Assembly: GCA_905182475.1 (NCBI GenBank)
Contig: CAJJBR010000096.1
Span: forward strand, 1 to 53,947
Reading direction: 5' to 3'
DNA length: 53,947 bases
DNA from: Akkermansiaceae bacterium
GTDB taxonomy: Bacteria > Verrucomicrobiota > Verrucomicrobiia > Verrucomicrobiales > Akkermansiaceae
Below the pieces are notes generated by a model. It ran no database searches. It had not been told where the DNA came from and saw only the letters and a list, made by a program, of their open reading frames with translations. The position numbers were made by a program, and so were the translations under genes. Shown here one piece after another: positions 25,912 to 34,243 of this stretch; position 1 is the first letter of the stretch; every line of letters starts with the position of its first letter.

Positions 25912-28155
25912 ATGACCTCCATCATCAAAGACTACACCCACTGGCTTCACGGAAAATGGCCAGCCGGAGGGGCTGAGAAAGCCCCAGCTGTGAACGACGA
26001 TGGCACATGCAACGTATCCGGAATTCGAGTTGTGGGCGATCTCACCGGGGTGCCGCTCCTGAAATTTTCCGCCGACACCGGAGCACGTGCAGTGCAGGCG
26101 ATCCTGAACGAAAAGGATTTTAAAAAAGGCGGAGAAACACTCGACCTCGCCATCATCGGAGCTGGGGTTTCCGGAATTTCCGCTGCCATTGAGGCCTCCA
26201 AGTCCGGGCTGAACTACAAAATCTACGAATCTGCGGAAGCCTTCTCCACGATCCGGAACTTTCCCCGGAAAAAGCCGATCTACGCATACCCCACCGACAT
26301 GATCCCCGCAGGGGACATGAGCTTCGAGTCCGAAGTAAAGGAAGACCTCCTAGTGGAACTCGAAAAGCAACAGAAAGAGCACGGAATCGAAACCACCGAG
26401 GCAGCGATTCAGAAAATCTCCCGCTCCGGAGGCATTCTAAAACTTCACACGAAGGCGGAACCCATCTCCGTAAAACGAGTCATCATCGCAATCGGGCGCA
26501 CCGGGAATTTCCGCAAGCTCAACGTCCCGGGCGAGGGACTGGAAAAAGTATCCAACCGACTCATCGACTCATCGAAGTTTGATGGAAAACAGATTCTCGT
26601 TGTCGGCGGCGGTGACTCCGCGATGGAGGCCGCGATCTCTCTCGCGGAAGAAGGCGCGACGGTCCATCTCTCCTACCGCAAAAAGGAATTTTCCCGACCC
26701 AAGGCCGAAAACGTGGCGAAACTTCAGGCACTCGAATCTAGCGGCAAGCTGACCCTGCACATGGGCACCAATGTCCAAGATATCGAGGAATACCAGGTAA
26801 CCCTCTGCGGCGAGGACGGCTGCGATAACGTGCTCAAAAATGACTACGTCTTCACACTCATCGGGCGGGAGGCTCCACTCGATTTTTTCCGAAAATCGGG
26901 AATCAAAGTAACCGGTGACAAGACCCCACGATTCTACGGCACCATCGCCTTCAGCCTGCTCTTCTGCTTCTGGATGTATCATTGGAAAAAGGGTGGAAAA
27001 CTCCCGTTTGGCGGGTATTTGCCCGCATGGCTGAACCCTCAGCCGGGAAGCTTACTTGGTGGGCTTCAAGGCTGGTGGGAAACCACGGGAACCTTGGGAA
27101 GTGTGATCAAGGGGTCGATTTCAGATCCCGGTTTCTACTACTCCCTCGCCTACTGCCTTTGCGTGCTGATCTTCGGAATCCGCCGCATCCGCCGGCGCAA
27201 AACACCCTATGTAAAGCTCCAGACAATCACGCTGACCTGCATTCAGTGGATACCGCTCTTCATTCTACCTTACTTTCTATTCCCCTACCTCGGCGCGAAC
27301 GGCGCTTTCACCTCCGGCGGCTTCGGCCAATGGTTCGGAGAAACCTTCCTCTCCAATGGACCAGGCACCGCACCCGACCAATACTGGCGCGCCTTCGGCT
27401 TCATCCTAGCCTGGCCGCTTTTCGTCTTCAACCTCTTCACCCAAGCCCCCATGTGGGGATGGCTTATCCTCGGATTCATCCAGACCTTCGTCATCATCCC
27501 GCTCATCGTGTGGCGCTGGGGAAAAGGCGCCTATTGCGGCTGGATCTGCTCTTGCGGCGCGCTCGCGGAAACACTTGGCGACGCACACCGCGCAAAAATG
27601 CCACACGGCCCATTCTGGAACAAACTCAACATGGTCGGACAGGTCGTCCTGCTATTCGCCTTCATCATCCTCGCCGTCCGTATCGTCGGCTGGGTGTTTC
27701 CCAGTAGCGGCCTGAACGCGCTCTTCAGCACGCTCCTCTACACCATGCCGGTCGCGAACTATTCCTACCTCGTCGATCTTTGGTTGGCCGGCATCCTCGG
27801 CGTCGCCTTCTACTTCCATTTCTCCGGCCGAGTCTGGTGCAGGTTCGCCTGTCCGCTCGCCGCGCTGATGCACATCTACGCCCGCTTCACCCGCTTTCGA
27901 ATTTTCGCGAATAAGGATAAATGCATCTCCTGCAACGTCTGCACCAGCGTCTGCCACCAAGGCATCGACGTCATGGCCTTCGCCAACAAAGGCAAACCCA
28001 TGGAAGATCCCGAATGCGTTCGCTGCTCCGCCTGCGTTCAATCCTGCCCGACCGGCGTTCTCAATTTTGGTCGTCTCGACAGCGATCAAAAACCCATATT
28101 CGACACCCTCCCAGCATCATTAGTCCAGCTTGCAGAAAGACGGAAAGCGAAATAG
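25912..28155 (+). CDS. FAD/NAD(P)-dependent reductase fused to NapH/NosR-like membrane Fe-S protein
   Basis: A 747-residue membrane electron-transfer protein. Residues about 35-70 hold IRVVGDLTGVPLLKFSADTG, which resembles the FAD-binding last motif of thioredoxin-reductase-like enzymes. Next come the FAD loop LAIIGAGVSGISAA, the NAD(P) loop ILVVGGGDSAMEAA and VFTLIGREAPLDFFRKSGI. From about residue 345 there are several membrane spans with cysteine motifs of the NapH/NosR/CcoG type: AYCGWICSCGALAETLG and RVWCRFACPLAAL. The C-terminus has two [4Fe-4S] motifs, CISCNVCTSVCHQG and CVRCSACVQSCPTG. It probably moves electrons from NAD(P)H through FAD to Fe-S clusters and an unknown acceptor. It stands alone, followed by a repeat and a GT2 gene. 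Confidence 0.85.
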   Translation: MTSIIKDYTHWLHGKWPAGGAEKAPAVNDDGTCNVSGIRVVGDLTGVPLLKFSADTGARAVQAILNEKDFKKGGETLDLAIIGAGVSGISAAIEASKSGLNYKIYESAEAFSTIRNFPRKKPIYAYPTDMIPAGDMSFESEVKEDLLVELEKQQKEHGIETTEAAIQKISRSGGILKLHTKAEPISVKRVIIAIGRTGNFRKLNVPGEGLEKVSNRLIDSSKFDGKQILVVGGGDSAMEAAISLAEEGATVHLSYRKKEFSRPKAENVAKLQALESSGKLTLHMGTNVQDIEEYQVTLCGEDGCDNVLKNDYVFTLIGREAPLDFFRKSGIKVTGDKTPRFYGTIAFSLLFCFWMYHWKKGGKLPFGGYLPAWLNPQPGSLLGGLQGWWETTGTLGSVIKGSISDPGFYYSLAYCLCVLIFGIRRIRRRKTPYVKLQTITLTCIQWIPLFILPYFLFPYLGANGAFTSGGFGQWFGETFLSNGPGTAPDQYWRAFGFILAWPLFVFNLFTQAPMWGWLILGFIQTFVIIPLIVWRWGKGAYCGWICSCGALAETLGDAHRAKMPHGPFWNKLNMVGQVVLLFAFIILAVRIVGWVFPSSGLNALFSTLLYTMPVANYSYLVDLWLAGILGVAFYFHFSGRVWCRFACPLAALMHIYARFTRFRIFANKDKCISCNVCTSVCHQGIDVMAFANKGKPMEDPECVRCSACVQSCPTGVLNFGRLDSDQKPIFDTLPASLVQLAERRKAK

Positions 28156-28173
28156 ACAGAGCACCAGCCACAA

Positions 28174-28210
28174 GAATCCGATCCGCGTTTATCCGCGTCA
28201 ATCCGTGGTT
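28174..28210 (+). repeat. Interspersed repeat with ATCCGCG units
   Basis: The sequence reads ATCCGCG-TTT-ATCCGCG-TCA-ATCCGTGG, i.e. three spaced copies of an ATCCGYG unit, in the gap between the reductase and GT2 genes. It resembles the ATTCGCG units of the palindrome inside the GT-C/GT2 gene (30514-30614), so it may be a related short repeat family. Confidence 0.5.
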
Positions 28211-28261
28211 CCTCTTCGACCACAACCCCAGTCTTCGCACCTTCGCTGTTCAATTTCCTCC

Positions 28262-29746
28262 ATGCTCTCCGCCCTAGCCTTTGCCCTCTACCTCGCCGCC
28301 AGTGCGGGGCTACTTTTCTACGGACTGAACTGCTATGTCCTCCTCATTCTGTTCTCAAAGAAATCCAAGGAAACAAGAGCACGCCAGCTCCTCACCGAGG
28401 AAAAATGGGAGAAGGAACACCCTCCCGGAGACTTTTCAAACCTCCCCAAAATCACCACCCAACTACCACTCTACAACGAGTTCAACGTCGCCGAGCGGGC
28501 GATCCGCGCCATCGCGGCCTTCGACTATCCGACACACCTCCACCAGATCCAAGTGCTTGATGATTCCGATGATGAGACATGCGCGCTCGTGGATTCGGTA
28601 GCGGAAGAACTTCTGGAAAAAGGCATTTGGATCGACGTCGTCCGCCGCAACAAACGCCATGGCTACAAGGCCGGTGCGCTCTCCGATGCCATGCCCACCG
28701 CACACGGCGAGTTCATCGCAATCTTTGATAGCGACTTCGTCCCGGAACCCGATTTCCTCCGCAACCTCATCCCCCATTTCTCCGACCAAAAAACCGGCCT
28801 CGTTCAAGCTCGCTGGGCACACCTCAACCGCAAAGCCTCCCTCCTCACCCGCGCCCAATCGGTAGGCATCGACGGCCACTTCGCCATCGAACAAACCGCC
28901 CGGTCCGCAAACCACCTTTTCCTCAACTTCAACGGCACCGCCGGGATCTGGCGTCGCACAACCATCGAGGACGCCGGTGGCTGGACGGCCGACACTCTCA
29001 CCGAAGATCTCGACCTTTCCTACCGCGCCCAACTCAAAGGCTGGCACCTCGAATACGTCCCGCACGTAACCGCACCGGCCGAGCTACCGGAAACCTACTC
29101 AGCGTTCAAGAGCCAGCAATTCCGTTGGGCGAAAGGCTCGATCCAGACCGCCAAAAAACTCCTTCCAGAAATTTTCCGATCCGGCCGCCCTCTCTTCGCC
29201 AAGCTCCAGTCCGTCTTCCACCTCTGCCACTACTTTGCACATCCGTTGATGCTAGTTCTGGCTCTTCTGGCACTACCCGCGCTTCACTATCTAGGCGGTG
29301 AGTTACACCGGATTTGGCTCATCGTTTTCGCCATCCCGCTCATCGCCTCCACCCTCGGCCCGACCGTCCTCTACACCATCAGCCAGCGCCATCTTTACCC
29401 AACGGACTGGAAATCCCGCGTTCTACTCCTACCCGCCCTTGTCCTCGTAGGTTTTGGCATCTGCATTTCAAATACCCGCGCCGTTCTCGAAGCGTTCCTC
29501 GGCATCAAATCCGGCTTTATCCGCACCCCGAAGCGCGGCTCCAAGGTAACCAAAAGCTACAACCCAGTCGCCAATATCATCCCGCTTCTGGAAATCGTCG
29601 CCGCCACCTATTGCGCGTTCACCCTCTTCGCCTACATACGCAGTGGAAATTTCGGCATCGCCCCTTTCCTCTTCCTCTACATAGCCGGCTTCGCCCTCGT
29701 CGGTTTCTCCAGCCTCCGCGAACAGCTCCATGCCCGCAAAGCATAA
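28262..29746 (+). CDS. BcsA/CslA-like processive GT2 glycosyltransferase
   Basis: A 494-residue membrane beta-glycosyltransferase. One N-terminal span (LSALAFALYLAASAGLLFY) precedes the GT2 domain with KITTQLPLYNEFNVAERAI, QVLDDSDDETCALV, FDSDFVPEPDF (DxD), TEDLDLSYRAQLKGW and the QxxRW motif in SQQFRWAKGS; four or so membrane spans follow. This D,D,D,QxxRW pattern is typical of processive synthases such as cellulose or glucomannan synthase. The ATG at 28262 is preferred; the longer frame from 28130 translates the interspersed repeat. It overlaps the next gene by 17 bases. No PilZ domain or BcsB partner is seen. Product unknown. Confidence 0.88.
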   Translation: MLSALAFALYLAASAGLLFYGLNCYVLLILFSKKSKETRARQLLTEEKWEKEHPPGDFSNLPKITTQLPLYNEFNVAERAIRAIAAFDYPTHLHQIQVLDDSDDETCALVDSVAEELLEKGIWIDVVRRNKRHGYKAGALSDAMPTAHGEFIAIFDSDFVPEPDFLRNLIPHFSDQKTGLVQARWAHLNRKASLLTRAQSVGIDGHFAIEQTARSANHLFLNFNGTAGIWRRTTIEDAGGWTADTLTEDLDLSYRAQLKGWHLEYVPHVTAPAELPETYSAFKSQQFRWAKGSIQTAKKLLPEIFRSGRPLFAKLQSVFHLCHYFAHPLMLVLALLALPALHYLGGELHRIWLIVFAIPLIASTLGPTVLYTISQRHLYPTDWKSRVLLLPALVLVGFGICISNTRAVLEAFLGIKSGFIRTPKRGSKVTKSYNPVANIIPLLEIVAATYCAFTLFAYIRSGNFGIAPFLFLYIAGFALVGFSSLREQLHARKA

Positions 29747-31874
29747 TGAAGAGCCGCGCCTTTGGCCGGCTTCACCCCGTTCCATTGCTTGGTTTGCATG
29801 CCTAGCCTCGTCACTGGGCGCGTGTTTTTTTTGGTCATCCCTCCCCACCCTCGATGCCTCCCCCATTCTCCGCGTAGCCCTCTTCGCCACCCTAGGCTTC
29901 TCAATGCTCGGCTTGGTCTTCCTTTTCCCGGAAACAACTGATCGAAAAGCCCGCCTCCTCATCCTCATTTCCGCGATCCTTCTACGCCTCGCCCTCCTGC
30001 CAGCACCACCCTCAGACGATGTAAACCGCTACCTCTGGGAAGGCGAACTCGTCCTTGCCGGGGAAAATCCATACTCAGCCCCTGCCGATAATCCCCGCTG
30101 GGAAAACCGCCGCGATGCAATCTGGGAAGGCATGAACCACCGCGACCGCCCCACCGCCTACCCACCTGGCATCCAATGGGTCATGGCTGCCACCGCCGCC
30201 ATCCACCCTTCCCTCTTCAGCTTCAAAATCCTCGCTCTCCTCGGCGATCTGGCAGTCCTTCTACTACTCTTAGTCCTCCTCAGGGAAAATGCAGCCCCCC
30301 TCCGCTGGGCCGGCTTCTACGCATTCAATCCCGCCGTCCTCATCGCCTTCGCAGCAGAAGGCCACTTCGACAGCCTCATGGTTGCAGCCATGCTTGCCGC
30401 CATCCTCGCCGCCCGCAGGGGAAAATCTTCCGCCTGGCTCTGGATAGCAGCCGCCATCCAGATCAAGCTCGTCTGCCTCATCCTCGTCCCGCTTTTTCTT
30501 ATCCCAAAAAAGAAACCGCGAATGAACGCGAATGAACGAGAATTTAAGAACGATCAAAAAAAAGAAACTTCTGGAATTGCATTGATTCGCGTCCATTCGC
30601 GTTCATTCGCGGTTAAAATTCTCCTCTTCTCCACCATCCTCATCCTCCCCGGCCTACCGTTTTTATCCGCTCTTCCCGAATGGTTCGCAGGCGTCCGGCA
30701 ATTCGCAGGTTCCGGCAGCTTCAACGCCCCTCTCTTCACTTTCCTTTCTCTAACTGGATTCGATCATTCAGTGGTAAAAATTCTCTGCACCACCGCTTTC
30801 GGAGTTTCAGCAACCGCCATCTGTATCGCCCGCTGGCGAGGAACCGACCTCATCCATTCCGCCCTCATCATGATGGGCGCGCTCCTCGTCTGCTCCCCCA
30901 TCGTCCATTTCTGGTATCTCACCTGGCTCCTCCCACTCACCGCCCTCCGCCCCTCCTTCGCATGGACCACCGTTTCCATCACCATGGCAGTGTACTTCCT
31001 CGCATGGCACACCCAAGCTACGGAAGGCTGGTGGGGTCTCCGCCACGGCACCGCCGCCCTCATCTGGCTCCCCTTCGTCCTAGCCGCAATCGCCCAGAAT
31101 CGCTTCGCCCTCTCCAAGTGGCTTGGGCGTCCCACCACAGGAAGTGCAAGAGGCGTCTCGCCTCCTGATCAGTCCCTAGCCCTCATCATCCCAGTCCTAA
31201 AACCAGACAAAACCCTCCTCCCTTTGTTAGAAACCCTAAGAAACGAACTCGGCTCCACGTCCGAAATCCTCATCGTCTCTTCGGAGGAATCCACCTTCAG
31301 TCTCCCTGAGAAAACCATTACCGCCCCCCGCGGCCGAGGCAACCAGATCGCCGCCGGCATTTCCGCAACCACCGGCGACTGCATTCTCATCGTCCACTCC
31401 GACAGCACACCCCGCCCCGGCTTCGCATCGGATTTGGATACCGCCATCTCCACTCACCCGAAGGCATCACTCCTCATCTTCGGCCAGCGCTTCGATACTC
31501 AATCCCCCGGCACCCTCCTCATCGAAGCCCTCAATGAACTTCGGGTCGTCTTCGGCGGAGTCGCATTCGGAGACCAGACCATGCTCATCCGCCGTTCCGC
31601 TCTGGAATCCGCCGGCGGCTTCCCCGACCAGCCCCTGATGGAAGACGTAGAGGTCAGCATGCGCCTAGCCACCCGCGGCGATGTCATCTACCTAGGCCGT
31701 GAATGGAAAATTTCCGCCCGGAAATGGGGAAAGAATTTCACAAAACGCGTTATCCTCATCATCCGCCTGGTCGCCTCCTACCAATTCGCCCGACTCCGCA
31801 GCCGCGAGCACGCCGCCGAAGTATCGAAACGCATGTATGCCGAGTATTACCCGAAGATACCAAAATCAGGATAG
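29730..31874 (+). CDS. GT-C mannosyltransferase-like protein fused to a GT2 domain
   Basis: A 714-residue two-domain protein. Residues 1 to about 455 form a polytopic GT-C glycosyltransferase (GT87/DUF2029-like), with SDDVNRYLWEGELVLAGENPY containing the conserved acidic loop, YPPGIQW and AEGHFDSLMV. From about residue 480 a GT2 domain of the TIGR04283 type begins: LALIIPVLKPDKTLLPLL, GRGNQIAAGI, ILIVHSDSTPRPGF, FGDQTMLIRR, LMEDVEVSMRL. Such GT2 domains usually stand alone. In the GT-C half, codons 262-295 are encoded by a palindromic repeat (30514-30614) inserted without breaking the frame. It follows the GT2 gene with a 17-base overlap, so the pair may build a lipid-linked or exported glycan. 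It converges with the methyltransferase gene, overlapping it by 9 bases. Confidence 0.8.
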   Translation: MPAKHNEEPRLWPASPRSIAWFACLASSLGACFFWSSLPTLDASPILRVALFATLGFSMLGLVFLFPETTDRKARLLILISAILLRLALLPAPPSDDVNRYLWEGELVLAGENPYSAPADNPRWENRRDAIWEGMNHRDRPTAYPPGIQWVMAATAAIHPSLFSFKILALLGDLAVLLLLLVLLRENAAPLRWAGFYAFNPAVLIAFAAEGHFDSLMVAAMLAAILAARRGKSSAWLWIAAAIQIKLVCLILVPLFLIPKKKPRMNANEREFKNDQKKETSGIALIRVHSRSFAVKILLFSTILILPGLPFLSALPEWFAGVRQFAGSGSFNAPLFTFLSLTGFDHSVVKILCTTAFGVSATAICIARWRGTDLIHSALIMMGALLVCSPIVHFWYLTWLLPLTALRPSFAWTTVSITMAVYFLAWHTQATEGWWGLRHGTAALIWLPFVLAAIAQNRFALSKWLGRPTTGSARGVSPPDQSLALIIPVLKPDKTLLPLLETLRNELGSTSEILIVSSEESTFSLPEKTITAPRGRGNQIAAGISATTGDCILIVHSDSTPRPGFASDLDTAISTHPKASLLIFGQRFDTQSPGTLLIEALNELRVVFGGVAFGDQTMLIRRSALESAGGFPDQPLMEDVEVSMRLATRGDVIYLGREWKISARKWGKNFTKRVILIIRLVASYQFARLRSREHAAEVSKRMYAEYYPKIPKSG
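30514..30614. repeat. Palindromic repeat inserted in-frame in a coding region
   Basis: The left arm AACCGCGAATGAACGCGAAT and beyond (30514-30543) is matched by an inverted right arm ending ATTCGCGTTCATTCGCGGTT (30584-30614), with two mismatches over about 27 bp. The unit ATTCGCG/CGCGAAT recurs. About 40 bases of A-rich spacer separate the arms. It encodes KPRMNANERE and RVHSRSFAV on either side of a polar loop in a cytosolic or periplasmic loop of the GT-C domain. Confidence 0.85.
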
Positions 31875-32756
31875 TTTCACCGCCTTCAACCCGATGAACA
31901 GAGGAAACTCCTCCGCCGCCTTGTGCTCCGCATTGCTGAACGGGCCGCCACCCTGCGAGCGGCGGTGAGAGAAAAGCTCCACGCACTCTACCACCCCCAA
32001 CCCCGCCTTCCCCATCGGGGAAATTACTTCTGCCAGCGGCCTGTGGTAAAACACCGTCCCCTCGTCGGTTCCTAAACCAGGCCTCGTCTGTATACCGATC
32101 TCCAAAGCTTTCCCATACTTGTCCAGTCGGCGGAACTGGATCTTCTGATCCCCGTCCCAGCCCCAGTGGCTTTCCTGCGGAATTCGGAAACACGGATGCA
32201 TCATCACAATCACCGCCCGCCCTCCGGGCTTCAGCGAGCCGGATATATTTTTCATCAAGCCATCCACATCGGGAACATCGTGCACTGCCATCACACAAGC
32301 CGCCGCATCGTAGCTCCCGTCCGCCCAGTCACTTTCCGCACAAGCATCCGCGCGTAAAAACGAAACATTTCCCTCCGACGCATATCTGTTCCGAGCTGAA
32401 CCAATCAGCTTCCCGCTCGCATCCACCCCCAGCACTTTTTCCGCCCCTGCGGCCAGCAAATGCCTCGCCAGGACTCCCTGCCCGCAACAGATATCAATCA
32501 CCGCCTCCCCCGGCGACACTTTAAGTAAATCCATCACCCCCGGAAGGATGACATTCTGGTGATAGTCGGATCCATCCGCCCCAACTAGTTTATCATACCA
32601 CCCGGCCACACCGTCCCAGCCACGGTCGCCGCCCTTCTCAGGCACCTTATCTTTTTTGGGGGAATCCCTTCCCTCCTGCCGCCGCCCCGCATCACGCCCG
32701 CCGTTCCAATTACCCTGCCTCTTCTTGCGTCCGCCGTTGCCACCCGATCTTTCCAT
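31866..32756 (-). CDS. Class I SAM-dependent methyltransferase with basic N-terminal extension
   Basis: A 296-residue protein. Residues 1-45 are a low-complexity tail rich in Gly, Arg and Lys (GGRKKRQGNWNGGRD), probably disordered and possibly nucleic-acid binding. The methyltransferase domain starts at WDGVAGWYDKLVG, with the SAM loop VIDICCGQGVLARHLLAAGA, VLGVDASGKL, FLRADAC and VMAVHDVPD, followed by LKPGGRAVIVMMHPCF. The target cannot be told. It may be translated separately: 68 bases separate it from the hydrolase gene downstream in sequence (its upstream neighbour on the minus strand). Its 3' end overlaps the converging GT-C/GT2 gene by 9 bases. Confidence 0.85.
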   Translation of the reverse strand: MERSGGNGGRKKRQGNWNGGRDAGRRQEGRDSPKKDKVPEKGGDRGWDGVAGWYDKLVGADGSDYHQNVILPGVMDLLKVSPGEAVIDICCGQGVLARHLLAAGAEKVLGVDASGKLIGSARNRYASEGNVSFLRADACAESDWADGSYDAAACVMAVHDVPDVDGLMKNISGSLKPGGRAVIVMMHPCFRIPQESHWGWDGDQKIQFRRLDKYGKALEIGIQTRPGLGTDEGTVFYHRPLAEVISPMGKAGLGVVECVELFSHRRSQGGGPFSNAEHKAAEEFPLFIGLKAVKLS

Positions 32757-32824
32757 GCCGGAAACTACCCGCCCCCACCCGCCACTGGCGAAGCAAAAAG
32801 AATATCTATCGCTAGGAGTCTGAA

Positions 32825-33625
32825 TTAGAGCTTGAAGCGTGGGGACTGGGAAAGGAACTGTTTCGGGTTTTCGAAAACAATCTTCGCGATCTGTTCAGGA
32901 GTGTACTGACGCCGTCTCATTTCGAGAGCGCACTTAGGCACGGCCATGGGATCCGAGACACCCCAGTCGCAGGCAGAGTTCATCCAGATACGCTCGGTGC
33001 CGTAGGTTTCGAGGATGTCGATAGCCCGGTTCGGCGTGCATTTGCTCTCTGGGTAGAGCGTCATGCCCGCCCAATAACCCGCGTCCATTACATGCTTCAC
33101 GGTGTGCTCCTCGACGTGGTCGATGATGACCTTAGAGCGGTCGAGCTTCGAAAAGGATGCGAGGGAATCAAGAATGAGTTTCGTGCCCTTGAGCTTATCC
33201 TCGAGATGCGGGGTGTGGATGAGAATTGGAAGATCGTGGTCTAGTGCGATCTGGACGTGCTCTTCGAAGATTTTCAGCTCGCTACGGGTATTTTTGTTCA
33301 GCCCTATCTCGCCGATCCCAAGGACGTTTTCCTTTTCGATGAATTGCGGAATGAGCGACATCACCTCGCGGGCGAATCCTGGATCATCCGCTTCCTTCGG
33401 GTTGATACAGAGCCAGCAGAAATGCTTGATTCCGAAACGAGCGGCACGCTTCGGTTCGTATTCCGTGAGCTGGCGAAAATAATCGTAAAAGCCGTCTGCG
33501 GAGGAGCGGTCGAAGCCGGCCCAGAAGGCGGGTTCGCAAAGCGCCTCGCAGCCTGCAAGTGCGAGTTTCTCGTAGTCATCCGTCGTGCGGCTGACCATGT
33601 GGGCGTGGGGTTCGATGTAGCGCAT
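32825..33625 (-). CDS. TatD-like metal-dependent hydrolase
   Basis: A 266-residue amidohydrolase-superfamily protein. The metal ligands fit HAHMVSRT at the N-terminus (HxH), GIGEIGLNK (the Glu), LIHTPH, VIIDHVEEHT and the late Asp in NSACDWGVSDPMAVP. This is the TatD/phosphotriesterase-like TIM-barrel pattern, but the sequence (for example the SADGFYDYFRQL segment) differs from DNase TatD, and it resembles TatD-like members found in secondary-metabolite or isoprenoid gene sets of several phyla. The substrate is unknown. It starts 6 bases after the small gene upstream and forms an operon with it. Confidence 0.8.
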   Translation of the reverse strand: MRYIEPHAHMVSRTTDDYEKLALAGCEALCEPAFWAGFDRSSADGFYDYFRQLTEYEPKRAARFGIKHFCWLCINPKEADDPGFAREVMSLIPQFIEKENVLGIGEIGLNKNTRSELKIFEEHVQIALDHDLPILIHTPHLEDKLKGTKLILDSLASFSKLDRSKVIIDHVEEHTVKHVMDAGYWAGMTLYPESKCTPNRAIDILETYGTERIWMNSACDWGVSDPMAVPKCALEMRRRQYTPEQIAKIVFENPKQFLSQSPRFKL

Positions 33626-33631
33626 GGCAAA

Positions 33632-33895
33632 TTAGGAAACGGGTGCTCCGGCAGCTCCTTGGAAAGGGGCGGTCTCGGGGAGTTCGGTGGAGTGGTCGGA
33701 AAACTTATCAAGCACGGCCTTTGCCCGGTCGGGGCGGTCTTCCTGCAGGATGGGTAGGGCTTGCTTGAAATATTTGAGACGAATATCCGCCTCGCCGTCG
33801 TGCCTTTCAAGGCGATCTAAAAACGCAGCAAGATCGATCAACCGCGCGCGCGCGTCGATAAACTGGAGATCCAATAATTCTTTTTTACTTAACAT
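33632..33895 (-). CDS. Small conserved-looking protein, partner of the TatD-like hydrolase
   Basis: An 87-residue protein of unknown function, starting at an ATG with AAGTAAAA-type upstream sequence. It is helical and charged: KELLDLQFIDARARLIDLAA, FLDRLERHDGE and YFKQALPILQ, ending in a flexible tail (TAPFQGAAGAPVS). There is no signal peptide or membrane span. The stop is 6 bases before the hydrolase start, so the two genes are almost certainly co-transcribed. No known domain is recognised. Confidence 0.7.
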   Translation of the reverse strand: MLSKKELLDLQFIDARARLIDLAAFLDRLERHDGEADIRLKYFKQALPILQEDRPDRAKAVLDKFSDHSTELPETAPFQGAAGAPVS

Positions 33896-34091
33896 GGTTT
33901 CGTTTTTTCGTAGCCGGGGGCGATTTCATCACCTCTCCAAGAGATTATAACCCGTTTTCGGGTCGAGGCGAATTTCTTCTCATGTTCCTAACATCCTCCG
34001 TTTCGAAGCGACTCGATTATTCTTCGATCATTACTTGGAGCAATAAAAGAATATACGGAACCAAAGTTTTCATCGGGAGGGTTTTGTTGAA

Positions 34092-34199
34092 ATGAAAACC
34101 TCGCGGCAGACAATGAAGTCCGCCGCGAGGAAAGTCGTTCGGGCCGCCGTCGCTCCAAACCCTAGATTGCTCTGGGACGTTGAGCGGTGGCCGCCCTAA
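34092..34199 (+). CDS. Possible small basic protein, 35 residues
   Basis: An ATG at 34092 is preceded by GGGAGG about 12 bases upstream, a good ribosome-binding sequence. The 35 codons give a basic peptide starting MKTSRQTMKSAARKVVRAA and ending DVERWPP before a TAA at 34197-34199. The amphipathic AARKVVRAAVAPNPRLLW segment looks like a real small protein rather than random sequence. A short hairpin resembling a terminator follows at 34228-34243. It is the only plus-strand candidate between two minus-strand operons. No family is recognised. Confidence 0.4.
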   Translation: MKTSRQTMKSAARKVVRAAVAPNPRLLWDVERWPP

Positions 34200-34227
34200 A
34201 ATTGTTACCAACAAGGTTTAATACGTA

Positions 34228-34243
34228 AGAACCGTAGGGTTCT
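34228..34243. terminator. Small hairpin, possible terminator
   Basis: AGAACC and GGTTCT, separated by GTAG, form a 6-bp stem followed on the plus strand by CTTTC, a weak U-tract. It could end the small plus-strand ORF or, in the other direction, the minus-strand coiled-coil/OmpH operon, whose last stop is at 34267. Confidence 0.35.

Noticed and set aside
32825..33895. The pair as EboA/EboB of the ebo isoprenoid cluster
   Set aside because: The small protein is much shorter than EboA and no UbiA-like or other ebo genes are nearby; the resemblance rests only on a TatD-like hydrolase.
34120..34145. GAGGAAAGTC followed by GGGC resembles the conserved region of RNase P RNA
   Set aside because: RNase P RNA needs about 300 or more bases with several other conserved blocks, which are absent in this 370-base gap. 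Only the short match is present, within a hairpin that overlaps a reading frame.
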